Below the pieces are notes generated by a model that was given only the letters and a program-made list of their open reading frames with translations, did not search any database and was not told where the DNA came from. Shown here piece by piece: positions 32,098 to 39,946 of a stretch of DNA of 64,000 nucleotides. Within the stretch, counting starts at the first letter, position 1. The number at the start of each line of letters is the position of its first letter. A program made the translations under genes and the position numbers. The stretch comes from Oscillospiraceae bacterium (lineage in GTDB: Bacteria > Bacillota > Clostridia > Oscillospirales > Oscillospiraceae), in the NCBI GenBank assembly GCA_021771635.1, contig JAETOQ010000010.1:1-64000 (forward strand), read 5' to 3'.

Positions 32098-33768
32098 TCA
32101 GCAGCCACTGTCATCCAATACCGCACCCTGGCTGGCGGAGGTCACCAACGAGCGATATCTCTTCAAATACCCAGTGACCTCTTTCAGCGCCTTAGGAGTC
32201 ATCTCTTTTCGCCGCCGCTCAATTTCCTCCTCCGGCACCAGCAGTTCCAAGCAGTGTTTATCGATGTCGATCTTAATGAGATCGCCGTCCATCACATAGG
32301 CCAGCAGGCCGCCAGAGGCTGCCTCCGGGGAAATATGACCGATGGAAGCTCCCTTGGACACACCAGAAAACCGTCCGTCTGTGATCAGGGCGCAGGTTCT
32401 GTCCAGCCCCCGGCCAGCCAGTGTGGCCGTGGGCGAGAGCATTTCCCGCATGCCGGGGCCGCCTTTTGGTCCTTCATACCGGATCACAACCACGTCCCCG
32501 TCCACTACTTTTCCAGCAGACAGGCCAAGGATGCATGCCTCCTCACTGTCAAAGCACTTGGCAGGTCCTGTGTGAGTCATCATCTCCGGAAGCACAGCGC
32601 CTTTTTTCACAACGGCGCCATCCGGGCAGAGATTCCCCCACAGTACCGCCAGACCGCCGGTCTGGGAATATGCTGTTTCCTTTGTGCGGATGACCTCGCT
32701 GTCTCGGATCACAGCCTGAGCAATATTCTCCGCAACCGTTCTGCCGTTCACTGTGCGCGCATCCCCCTGAATCAGTCCCATCTCATCCAGCCGCTTTAAA
32801 ACAGCCTGCAACCCGCCAGCCTCGTTCAGGTCCACCAGGAAGTGGGAGCCTGCGGGATTCATCTTGACAATGTGGGGAACCCGTTCACTTAACTCGTTCA
32901 CATGGCGCAAATCGATCCGCATTCCGCCCTCATGGGCAATGGCGGGAAGGTGCAGCAACGTATTGGTAGAACAGCCCAGGGCCATATCGGCGGTGAGTCC
33001 GTTTTCCAGTGCTTTTTCCGTGATGATATCCCGCGCTCGGATGTTTTCTTTCACCAGTTCCACCGCCCGCATGCCAGTGTGCTTCGCAAGGCGGATACGC
33101 TCGGCATAAACGGCGGGGATCGTGCCGTTGCCGGGCAGGGCAATGCCCAGCAGCTCACACATGCAATTCATGGAATTGGCAGTGAACATGCCCGCACAGG
33201 AACCGCATCCCGGGCAGCTATGTTCCTCTATCTCGTGAGCCGTCTCCTGGTCCATCCGGTTTGTTTCCACAGCGCCGGGCGCCTCAAACGCGTCTGTCAG
33301 GGCAACATTTTTCCCGTAAACCCGCCCCGGCAGCATAGGGCCACCTGAGACGAAGATGGTGGGAAGATTCAGCCGCATGGCAGCCATCAGCATTCCCGGT
33401 ACAATTTTATCACAATTCGGAATAAAAACCAAGCCATCAAACGGATGGGCAGTAGCCATAATTTCCACGGAATCGGCAATATGCTCCCGGCTGGGCAGGG
33501 AATAAAACATCCCTGCGTGGTTCATGGCGATCCCGTCACACACACCGATGGCAGGAAATTCAACAGGCGTTCCACCCGCCATACGGATACCATCTTTCAC
33601 CGCCTGCGCCACCGTGTCCAGATGCACATGGCCTGGAATGATCTCATTGTGTGCGTTTACCACACCGATAATGGGGCGGGACAGTTCCTCATCGGTCAGG
33701 CCCAAGGCCTTGAACAACGCCCTGTGAGGAATTCTCTGAACTCCCTTGGTCATCAAATCACTGCGCAT
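32098..33768 (-). CDS. IlvD/Edd-family dehydratase
   Basis: 556 aa. Iron-sulfur ligands are in [11 protein letters not shown] and [18 protein letters not shown], with [19 protein letters not shown] near the end. It would remove water from a 2,3-dihydroxy acid to give a 2-keto-3-deoxy acid. Length and N-terminus fit dihydroxy-acid dehydratase (IlvD). However, no ilv gene is near, and the gene is 15 nt after a dehydrogenase in a sugar-acid island. A role on an aldonic acid is therefore at least as likely as isoleucine/valine synthesis. An automatic ilvD label should be treated with care. Confidence 0.92.
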   Translation of the reverse strand: MRSDLMTKGVQRIPHRALFKALGLTDEELSRPIIGVVNAHNEIIPGHVHLDTVAQAVKDGIRMAGGTPVEFPAIGVCDGIAMNHAGMFYSLPSREHIADSVEIMATAHPFDGLVFIPNCDKIVPGMLMAAMRLNLPTIFVSGGPMLPGRVYGKNVALTDAFEAPGAVETNRMDQETAHEIEEHSCPGCGSCAGMFTANSMNCMCELLGIALPGNGTIPAVYAERIRLAKHTGMRAVELVKENIRARDIITEKALENGLTADMALGCSTNTLLHLPAIAHEGGMRIDLRHVNELSERVPHIVKMNPAGSHFLVDLNEAGGLQAVLKRLDEMGLIQGDARTVNGRTVAENIAQAVIRDSEVIRTKETAYSQTGGLAVLWGNLCPDGAVVKKGAVLPEMMTHTGPAKCFDSEEACILGLSAGKVVDGDVVVIRYEGPKGGPGMREMLSPTATLAGRGLDRTCALITDGRFSGVSKGASIGHISPEAASGGLLAYVMDGDLIKIDIDKHCLELLVPEEEIERRRKEMTPKALKEVTGYLKRYRSLVTSASQGAVLDDSGC

Positions 33769-33783
33769 ATCTGTTTCCTCCTT

Positions 33784-34713
33784 TTATTGATAAAGGCACT
33801 TGGCAAGCTTGATAAACAGCTCGTCACGGCGGCGAATCGCCTCCTCATCCTTGCCGTCCGAATAATCGTAAAAACCTTCACCGCTTTTCACGCCCAGTTT
33901 TCCAGCCTGTACCAGCCCATGCAGCATGGCACTTTTCTCCTTTTGATCGCACAAATCAGCAAACAGATAGCTGGCAATGTGGTCAAAGGTATCCAGACCG
34001 CCCAGATCCGCCGTCAAAAACGGCCCCAGCGCCGCATAGCGCAGGCCCAAGCCGTATTTCATCACATTGTCAATATCCTCTACCGTTGCCGCGCCGGTTT
34101 CCACAATGTACAGCGCCTCTCGCAAAATCGCGAATTGGATGCGGTTGATGAGAAAACCGTTGATGTCTTTCACCACTACCGGCTTTTTATTCAGACCTAT
34201 CACCAGTTCCCGCATACGCTCCACGGTTTCCTCGCTGGTATCCTTTCCCACAACCAGCTCGCAAAGCGGCAGCAGGTGCGGAGGATTCAGCCAGTGCTGC
34301 CCGATAAAGCGGTCCCTGCCCTCCATTCGCTGGGCAATGTCGCTGATGTGCAGGCCGGACGTATTGGTGGCCAGCAGCGCCGTCTTGGGTGCCATGGAGG
34401 AAACCTCCTCCCAAAAAGCCTGCTTCGCATCCAGTTTCTCCACAATATTTTCCAAGATAATGTCAACACCCTCTTCTGCAAAGCAGCGCTTGTCACAGGT
34501 ATAATGGATGCGGGATATCAGCAAATCCGACTCCGCTTGGGACAAAATGCTCTCTTTGACCAGTGTGGACTGGTTGAGTGCGATGAGGGCACGTCCTTTT
34601 TCCAGAGAGGACTCTCTCCTGCCCCACAGCAAAACCTGGTATCCTGCCCGTGCATAAACCTGGGCCAAAGATGCTCCCATTACGCCCGCACCGGCAATGA
34701 CCGCCTTTTTCAT
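33784..34713 (-). CDS. 3-hydroxyacyl-CoA-dehydrogenase-family enzyme (L-gulonate/carnitine dehydrogenase-like)
   Basis: 309 aa. Rossmann motif AVIAGAGVMGASLAQVYA, catalytic His and Glu in GQHWLNPPHLLPLCELVVG, and the C-terminal helical domain with VKDINGFLINRIQFAILREA. Free-acid members of this family oxidise L-gulonate or carnitine at C3, producing beta-keto acids. Such a product is what the BKACE at 24695 would consume. First gene of the operon with the IlvD-type dehydratase and perhaps the GntR regulator. Its promoter overlaps the TAGGATAATACTA motif. Confidence 0.88.
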   Translation of the reverse strand: MKKAVIAGAGVMGASLAQVYARAGYQVLLWGRRESSLEKGRALIALNQSTLVKESILSQAESDLLISRIHYTCDKRCFAEEGVDIILENIVEKLDAKQAFWEEVSSMAPKTALLATNTSGLHISDIAQRMEGRDRFIGQHWLNPPHLLPLCELVVGKDTSEETVERMRELVIGLNKKPVVVKDINGFLINRIQFAILREALYIVETGAATVEDIDNVMKYGLGLRYAALGPFLTADLGGLDTFDHIASYLFADLCDQKEKSAMLHGLVQAGKLGVKSGEGFYDYSDGKDEEAIRRRDELFIKLAKCLYQ

Positions 34714-34851
34714 AAGCTTTTCCTCCTATTTCATATCGGTTGCTTGCGAATAATAACCGCAATGCCTGACTTTCTCCGCCCCTTGAATCACACGGCAGTA
34801 AACCGCTCCCTCCGTCATCCATAGATGTGGGCAATACTTACAATCCAATTA

Positions 34852-34892
34852 TAGGATAATACTATATTATGCTGTTATTTCCCATGTGTCAA
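34852..34892 (-). promoter_or_regulatory. Promoter and putative GntR-type operator of the dehydrogenase-dehydratase operon
   Basis: On the minus strand TTGACA (34892-34887) and TAATAT (34869-34864) are 17 bp apart. The quasi-palindrome TAGGATAATACTA (34852-34864) abuts the -10 and covers the expected transcription start, a repressor position. The remaining stretch to 35004 holds nothing recognisable. Confidence 0.68.
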
Positions 34893-35004
34893 CCCCTCTT
34901 CTGCGTTGAAACCATAGAATTCCATTTGAAAATTCTGTATCTTTTGTTCAAGCGTGAAGGGCATCACCACGTGGGCGTGTCCCATGGACATGGTCTTGAC
35001 CAAG

Positions 35005-35043
35005 TAAAAACCGCCGCGGAACAACTGCGGTTCCGCGGCGGTC
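35005..35043 (-). terminator. Terminator of the DUF951 operon
   Basis: ACCGCCGCGGAAC (35011-35023) pairs perfectly with GTTCCGCGGCGGT (35031-35043). On the minus strand TTTTTAC follows. Confidence 0.88.
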
Positions 35044-35061
35044 AGGGACATTCTCCGTTTT

Positions 35062-35157
35062 TTATGATAATACAAACTGCGGCAGCACAGATGCCACCAG
35101 GGACAGGACCATAACGGCAACCAGCACAAGCGCCAGCACACGCGTCCTTCTGTTCAT
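35062..35157 (-). CDS. 31-aa single-span membrane peptide coupled to DUF951
   Basis: Starts at the ATG at 35157, which overlaps the TGA of the DUF951 gene as ATGA. The peptide MNRRTRVLALVLVAVMVLSL plus 11 further residues has a basic N-terminus and one hydrophobic span. It resembles an uncleaved signal anchor. Too short for normal gene calling, but the stop-start overlap and the terminator just after it support it. Function unknown. Confidence 0.55.
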   Translation of the reverse strand: MNRRTRVLALVLVAVMVLSLVASVLPQFVLS

Positions 35158-35345
35158 TTTGTCTCCTCCTTTGTCAGGATCTTCCGAATGCTCTTCTCCG
35201 CCTTGCTGCGGGGCACCATCAATTCGTGCCCGCAGCCCAGGCATTTGAGCTTGATATCCATGCCCACCCGCAGGATCTCCCATTGGGTGCTGCCGCAGGG
35301 ATGGGGTTTTTTCAGCTCCACCTTGTCATGCAGATGCAGGTCCAT
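35154..35345 (-). CDS. DUF951 family protein
   Basis: 63 aa. The sequence DKVELKKPHPCGSTQWEILR followed by VGMDIKLKCLGCGHELMVPR is the DUF951 signature. The Cys residues and basic surface suggest a zinc-bound nucleic-acid-binding fold. Start ATG at 35345 follows AGGAGG. Widely conserved in Firmicutes without a known function. Its stop overlaps the start of a 31-aa membrane peptide. Confidence 0.92.
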   Translation of the reverse strand: MDLHLHDKVELKKPHPCGSTQWEILRVGMDIKLKCLGCGHELMVPRSKAEKSIRKILTKEETK

Positions 35346-35430
35346 ACGCGCCTCCTGTCAATCCAGTCTCCACAATTGCATATAGTATCTTAAAAAGCCG
35401 CGGCCTGCGGCAGATAGGATGCGATCAACG

Positions 35431-36363
35431 ATGCCGGAAAACAATCTGTTCCCCCCGGAGGGCCTGCGCCCTCCCACCGTCTATTCCCTCTCCGACCTAA
35501 GAGATGCCCAGGAAAACGGCACCATTCTGGAAAGTCCCGTCCAGCGGTGCGACACCAGCCATACCCTCCACATCCAGCTCGGCAGTGTGGAGGGGCAGAT
35601 GCCCCGCCAGGAGGTCATCGCCCCCTGGATCAGCGGTGCATCCCGTGATATTGCGATTTTATCAAGAGTTGGCAAGCCAACTTGCTTTACAGTCTTAAAG
35701 CTCTCCGCAGATCCGAAGGGCGCGCCGGTGGCCCTGCTCTCCCGCCGGACGGCCCAGGAATCCGCCATGGTCTATTTCCTAGAACACCTGGAGCCGGGGA
35801 TGGTGCTCACCTGCCGGGTGACACGCCTGGAATCCTTCGGGGCCTTTCTCGATATCGGCTGCGGCATCATCGCCATGCTGCCCATTGAGCATATCTCCGT
35901 CTCCCGCATCGCCCACCCAAAGGACCGCTTTCAGGAGGGGCAGAAGATCCTGGCGGCGGTCTGGTCCATCGACCGGGAGAACCGCCGGATCACCATGACA
36001 CACCGGGAGCTGCTGGGCACCTGGATGGAAAACGCCAGCCGCTTTGCCCCCGGCGAGACTGTCCGGGGCACGGTCCGAAGCGTCAAGGAATATGGCAGCT
36101 TCATCGAACTGGCGCCCAATCTGTCCGGCCTGACGGACGCCCGAGAGGGGCTGTCCCCAGGGGACGGCGTCTCCGTCTACATCAAAAGCATCCGTCCGGA
36201 GCGGATGAAGATCAAGCTGCAGGTCATTGAAAAGCTGCCACCCGCCGAGGAGCCGGAGCCTCTGCGCTACCAGGTCACGGACGGCAGGCTGGACCACTGG
36301 GTCTACTCCCCTCCCAATTATGAAAAGCCGCCGGTGGAAACGGTATTTCAGTCTGACGGCTGA
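35431..36363 (+). CDS. S1 RNA-binding domain protein
   Basis: 310 aa with two S1 repeats: LEPGMVLTCRVTRLESFGAF (about residues 120-190) and FAPGETVRGTVRSVKEYGSF (about 205-270). The N-terminal third has an S1-like remnant. It resembles the short RpsA-type S1 proteins of Clostridia that lack a full ribosomal S1, so binding to mRNA or the ribosome is likely. Start is uncertain: ATG 35431 has AGGA 11 nt upstream, while ATG 35419 overlaps that AGGA. Divergent from DUF951. Confidence 0.85.
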   Translation: MPENNLFPPEGLRPPTVYSLSDLRDAQENGTILESPVQRCDTSHTLHIQLGSVEGQMPRQEVIAPWISGASRDIAILSRVGKPTCFTVLKLSADPKGAPVALLSRRTAQESAMVYFLEHLEPGMVLTCRVTRLESFGAFLDIGCGIIAMLPIEHISVSRIAHPKDRFQEGQKILAAVWSIDRENRRITMTHRELLGTWMENASRFAPGETVRGTVRSVKEYGSFIELAPNLSGLTDAREGLSPGDGVSVYIKSIRPERMKIKLQVIEKLPPAEEPEPLRYQVTDGRLDHWVYSPPNYEKPPVETVFQSDG

Positions 36364-36399
36364 TGAGCGTCACCGTTCTTATGCCCTCTCCCTCAGCGG

Positions 36400-36432
36400 C
36401 GCATGGCCTTCCGGAGGCCGGCAGGCCATGCG
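36400..36432. repeat. Inverted repeat between convergent genes
   Basis: CGCATGGCCT (36400-36409) pairs with AGGCCATGCG (36423-36432), GC-rich and without a T-run. It lies between the S1 gene and rarA and may limit read-through. Confidence 0.4.
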
Positions 36433-36455
36433 GCGGGCGATCCAGCATCAGCAGC

Positions 36456-37724
36456 TCATAGCTCTTTCCCTTTGATCTTCTCCCAATATGCCCTGGCGGC
36501 CTGCTCCGTCTTGTTGTCGCCCCACTGGTAGTAGCGGACGCTTTTCAGCGTGTCCGGCAGGTACTGCTGCTCCACCCAGTGTCCGGTAAAGTTATGGGGA
36601 TAGAGATATCCCTGCTCCCGCTCCATGCCGGTGGAATCCGCGTGGACATTCTGCAGCTCCCTGGGAACGTCCCCGGTCCTGCCGGCACGGACGTCGGCCC
36701 ACGCAGCGGCAATGCCGGCGGAGACACTGTTGGACTTGGGCGCGGTGGCCAGCAGGACCGCCGCCTGGGCCAGGGGCAGCTGCGCCTCCGGCAGCCCAAG
36801 CTGCATGGCCGCGTCCACGCAGGCCTTCACAATGGAGACCGCCTGTGGATACGCCATGCCGATATCCTCACTGGCGGAGCACAGCAGCCGCCGGCAGGGG
36901 GTGATCAGGTCCCCCGCCTCCAAAAAGCGGGCCAGATAGTGCAGCGCCGCGTCGGGGTCGCTGCCCCGCAGGGACTTCATCAGCGCCGAGGCGATGTCAT
37001 ACATGGCATCGCCTCCCTTATCGTACCGCATCGCGCTGCGCTGGGACACCTGTGAAGCATCTCCACTTGTCAGATACAGTTTTCCTTTTCTCGGAACAGC
37101 CGCCTGATACAGCAGCTCCACGGCGTTGATGGCTTTTCGCACATCCCCGCCGCAGGAGGTTGCGATCTGTAACGGCACGCCTTCCTCCCACTCCAAGGGC
37201 AGCTCACTGCGCTCTTTCTCGATCTGCAGCGCCCGCAGGACGGCGGGCTCCGCCTCCTTTGCCGTCACCGCCTTGAACTCAAACACCGTGCTGCGGGACA
37301 GCAGGGCGCTGTATACATAGAAATAGGGATTCTCCGTGGTGGAGGCGATCAGCGTCAGCTTGCCGTTCTCCATGAATTCCAGCAGACTCTGCTGCTGTTT
37401 CTTGTTGAAATACTGGATCTCATCCAGGTACAGAAGAACGCCGCCGGGGGCCAGCAGTGTTCCCACATCGGCGATGATGTCCTTGATATCCTGCAAAGAT
37501 GCCGTGGTGGCGTTGAGGCGGTACAGCGTCTTATTGGTCTTTTCCGCGATGATATTGGCGATGGTGGTCTTGCCGGTGCCGGATGGACCGTAAAACACCA
37601 TATTGGCGTCGGTGCCGCTTTCGATCAGGCGGCGGAGCACCGCGCCGGGGGCCAGCAGATGCCGCTGTCCCACCACCTCATCCAACGTTTTCGGACGGAT
37701 CTCGTCCGCCAGGGGGCGCTGCAT
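36456..37724 (-). CDS. rarA: Replication-associated recombination protein A (RarA/MgsA AAA ATPase)
   Basis: 422 aa. N-terminal RPKTLDEVVGQRHLL, Walker A GPSGTGKTTIANIIA, Walker B VLLYLDEIQYFNKKQQQ, and the C-terminal MgsA domain with MKSLRGSDPDAALHYLARFL. RarA works at stalled replication forks as a tetrameric clamp-loader-like ATPase. Start ATG at 37724 follows GGAGGGAC. The MITE-like element lies just upstream, so its promoter may lie in or beyond the element. Confidence 0.95.
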   Translation of the reverse strand: MQRPLADEIRPKTLDEVVGQRHLLAPGAVLRRLIESGTDANMVFYGPSGTGKTTIANIIAEKTNKTLYRLNATTASLQDIKDIIADVGTLLAPGGVLLYLDEIQYFNKKQQQSLLEFMENGKLTLIASTTENPYFYVYSALLSRSTVFEFKAVTAKEAEPAVLRALQIEKERSELPLEWEEGVPLQIATSCGGDVRKAINAVELLYQAAVPRKGKLYLTSGDASQVSQRSAMRYDKGGDAMYDIASALMKSLRGSDPDAALHYLARFLEAGDLITPCRRLLCSASEDIGMAYPQAVSIVKACVDAAMQLGLPEAQLPLAQAAVLLATAPKSNSVSAGIAAAWADVRAGRTGDVPRELQNVHADSTGMEREQGYLYPHNFTGHWVEQQYLPDTLKSVRYYQWGDNKTEQAARAYWEKIKGKEL

Positions 37725-37749
37725 GGCGGTCCCTCCTTCCTGTCATGTC

Positions 37750-37968
37750 TAAGGCAATACCGCGCAAATGCATCGGCGGCGCTTTGTGAAAATTTTGCGC
37801 CATCCATGCGTTGCAATTTTTTGAAATACGCCAGCCTCGGCCCAAAGGAACAGGCCTCGGCAGACCTCACGGTATGATGTGAGGCCAGTATTCCTGCAAA
37901 ATTGCGCCTTTGTCTGACGCAAAATTTGCTTGCAAACCGCTCTTGCTGCATGATGCGGTGTTGCCTTA
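37750..37968. repeat. MITE-like dispersed repeat, copy B (long form)
   Basis: 219 bp with terminal inverted repeats TAAGGCAATACCGC and TGCGGTGTTGCCTTA. It is collinear with the copy at 594-758 but carries about 55 extra bp between GAAATACG and AGTATTCCTGC. The extra piece contains its own hairpin (CCTCAC/GTGAGG) and a doubled GCCTCGGC. No coding capacity. It fills most of the gap between the divergent genes rarA and nth. Confidence 0.72.
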
Positions 37969-38065
37969 AATTTGTATTTTATCATATCCACTCCGCAATT
38001 GCCATTGTTTTTTCTCTGGCCTTTTGGCGAACTTTGTGATATTCTGTCATCGAGAGGTGATGGCC

Positions 38066-38710
38066 ATGAAATCCAAAGCCGCCGTCAAGCGGATCATTGA
38101 GACGCTGAAGGGCATCTATCCAGACGCTCTCTGCTCTCTGCAATATGAAAAGGACTATGAGCTGCTGTTTGCCGTCCGGCTCTCCGCCCAGTGCACCGAC
38201 GCCCGGGTAAATATGGTAACACCGGCGCTGTACGCCCGGTTCCCCACCCTGGAGAGCTTTGCCCAGGCCGATCCGAAAGAGGTGGGCGAATACATCCACT
38301 CCTGCGGCTTCTACAACGGCAAGGCCCGGGATATCGTGGCCTGCGCCCGGATCTTATTGGAGAAGCACGGCGGCAAGGTCCCCGGCACCATGGAGGAGCT
38401 GACGGCTCTCCCCGGCGTGGGCCGCAAGACCGCCAACCTGATTCTGGGCGATATCTTCGGCCAGGAGGGCTACGTCTGCGACACCCACTGCATCCGCATC
38501 ACCGGACGGCTGGGCATCACCGACGGCTCCAAGGACCCCCTCCAGGTGGAAAAACAGCTGCGGCAGTCCATCCCCCCTGTGGAATCCAACAATTTCTGCC
38601 ACCGGATGGTGCTGTTTGGGCGGGACACCTGCACCGCCCGCTCTCCCAAATGTGAGGGATGTCCCCTGATCAAGGACTGTGACACCGGAAAAACAGCTTC
38701 CAGAAAATAA
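38066..38710 (+). CDS. nth: Endonuclease III (DNA-(apurinic or apyrimidinic site) lyase)
   Basis: 214 aa from the ATG at 38066 (GAGAGGTG 8 nt upstream; ATG 38060 is also possible). Base-excision glycosylase/lyase for oxidised pyrimidines. The HhH motif LPGVGRKTANLIL carries the catalytic Lys, and VCDTHCIRI carries the catalytic Asp. The C-terminal iron-sulfur loop is C-x6-C-x2-C-x5-C (CTARSPKCEGCPLIKDC). Single gene followed by a terminator. Confidence 0.95.
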   Translation: MKSKAAVKRIIETLKGIYPDALCSLQYEKDYELLFAVRLSAQCTDARVNMVTPALYARFPTLESFAQADPKEVGEYIHSCGFYNGKARDIVACARILLEKHGGKVPGTMEELTALPGVGRKTANLILGDIFGQEGYVCDTHCIRITGRLGITDGSKDPLQVEKQLRQSIPPVESNNFCHRMVLFGRDTCTARSPKCEGCPLIKDCDTGKTASRK

Positions 38711-38719
38711 GCATTTTCT

Positions 38720-38749
38720 GTGCCTGCGCAAATGCGCAGGCACTTTTTT
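38720..38749 (+). terminator. Terminator of nth
   Basis: GTGCCTGCGCA (38720-38730) pairs with TGCGCAGGCAC (38733-38743), followed by TTTTTT. Confidence 0.9.
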
Positions 38750-38808
38750 GCCTCTGTGCTCATATACTGCTTTGGAACACAAAACCTTTCAGCATATAAG
38801 GAGGCACT

Positions 38809-39069
38809 ATGGACGAAAAAACAACGCGGCTGGTGGAACAGCTGAAAAGCAACCCGGCGATGCTTCAGACATTGATGCAGTCCCGGGATGGGCAGGCACT
38901 GATGCAGATGCTGACACAGGGAGACCGGGGCGCCGGACTGCAGCGGGCAGTCCAGTCCGCCGCGAAGGGCAATCCGGCGGACATGGTGAAGCTGGTGAAT
39001 CAGGTCATGCAAAGCCCCGACGGCGCGGAACTGGTAAACCGCATCAACAAGGCAGTCCAGAAACCATAA
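38809..39069 (+). CDS. Hypothetical protein, first of a three-gene cluster
   Basis: 86 aa, all-helical composition, with two short related segments: NPAMLQTLMQSRDGQALMQML and NPADMVKLVNQVMQSPDGAEL. It looks like a duplicated NPxxMxxLxxSxDGxxL unit. Ribosome binding site AAGGAGG. No family recognised. It and the next two genes form a tight operon with a shared terminator. The next protein also begins with a related NPDAMAQIMQMAQSL segment, so the cluster seems built on one motif. Confidence 0.75.
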   Translation: MDEKTTRLVEQLKSNPAMLQTLMQSRDGQALMQMLTQGDRGAGLQRAVQSAAKGNPADMVKLVNQVMQSPDGAELVNRINKAVQKP

Positions 39070-39090
39070 CGCGGAAGGCGGTTGGACAAC

Positions 39091-39531
39091 ATGGCGGAAT
39101 TCGATGAAAAACTAAACAGTCTGCTGTCCAACCCGGACGCCATGGCGCAGATCATGCAGATGGCCCAGTCCCTCTCCGGCGGCGGACAGCAGGAGCAGGC
39201 GCCGCCTCCCCCAGACCCGCCCGCGCAGCAGCCCAAGCAAAATCCGGGCTTTTCCTGGCCGGCTCAGGGGCAGCAGGGACAGCAGCCGGCCGCGCCGGGA
39301 GGGATGGATATGCTCTCATCCCTCACCGGCGGCATGGACCCCAAGCTGATGATGAAGCTCCTGCCCCTGATCCAGGAGCTGGGGGGGCAGCAGGATTCCA
39401 ATGCCCGGCAGCTGCTCTATGCCCTGCGGCCCTATCTGAAGCCAGAACGGCAGGAGAAGATCGAGCGGGCGCTCCAGCTGGCAAGGCTGTTCCACCTGGG
39501 AAAGAAATTTCTGGCGGGATGGGAGGGCTGA
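39091..39531 (+). CDS. Hypothetical protein with Pro/Gln-rich linker, second of three
   Basis: 146 aa from the ATG at 39091 (a TTG at 39082 is possible). An N-terminal helix LNSLLSNPDAMAQIMQMAQS is followed by a Pro/Gln/Gly linker (about residues 45-85) and a C-terminal helical part GGMDPKLMMKLLPLIQELGG with ALRPYLKPERQEKIERALQL. No transmembrane span. The C-terminal block recalls small Firmicutes proteins of unknown function; I cannot assign one. Its stop overlaps the next gene's first possible start. Confidence 0.72.
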   Translation: MAEFDEKLNSLLSNPDAMAQIMQMAQSLSGGGQQEQAPPPPDPPAQQPKQNPGFSWPAQGQQGQQPAAPGGMDMLSSLTGGMDPKLMMKLLPLIQELGGQQDSNARQLLYALRPYLKPERQEKIERALQLARLFHLGKKFLAGWEG

Positions 39532-39534
39532 TGG

Positions 39535-39912
39535 ATGTATAACCGATATATCCGCAATGACAACGGCTCTTATACCCGCATCCCCCAGGAGGAATCCAAA
39601 CAGGCCGCTCCCTCCCCCGGTCAGAGGGAACAGCCGCCCCGTCAGGCACCGCCGCCCCCTCCGGAACCGGAGGCGAGATCCTCCGGCGGCGGACAGCGCG
39701 GTCCCCTGCCCTTCCTCTCCTCACAATCCTCCGCCGGGCTTGGCGGTATCACTGACGGCCTCACCAGCTTTCTGCGGCACATTTTGGATCAGCTCCACCT
39801 GGACCACGTGGACACCGGAGACCTGCTGCTTCTGGTCCTGCTGTTCTTCCTGTTCCGGGAGGACGCGGACGAGGAGCTGCTGGTCTCCCTGGGGCTGCTG
39901 CTGATCTTATAG
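39535..39912 (+). CDS. Hypothetical protein with C-terminal leucine-rich segment, third of three
   Basis: 125 aa. A short N-terminal NRYIRNDNGSYTRIP is followed by a proline-rich linker (PSPGQREQPPRQAPPPPP) and the hydrophobic end DTGDLLLLVLLFFLFREDAD and EELLVSLGLLLIL. The last 35 residues could insert in the membrane. Ribosome binding site GGGAGGG. Being last in the trio, it may anchor the other two. Function unknown. Confidence 0.72.
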   Translation: MYNRYIRNDNGSYTRIPQEESKQAAPSPGQREQPPRQAPPPPPEPEARSSGGGQRGPLPFLSSQSSAGLGGITDGLTSFLRHILDQLHLDHVDTGDLLLLVLLFFLFREDADEELLVSLGLLLIL

Positions 39913-39913
39913 C

Positions 39914-39945
39914 AAAAGGACGGAGCACCGCTCCGTCCTTTTTTG
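39914..39945. terminator. Bidirectional terminator
   Basis: AAAAGGACGGAG (39914-39925) pairs with CTCCGTCCTTTT (39931-39942), followed by TT. It serves the trio on the plus strand and the convergent gene at 39947 on the minus strand. Confidence 0.88.
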
Positions 39946-39946
39946 A

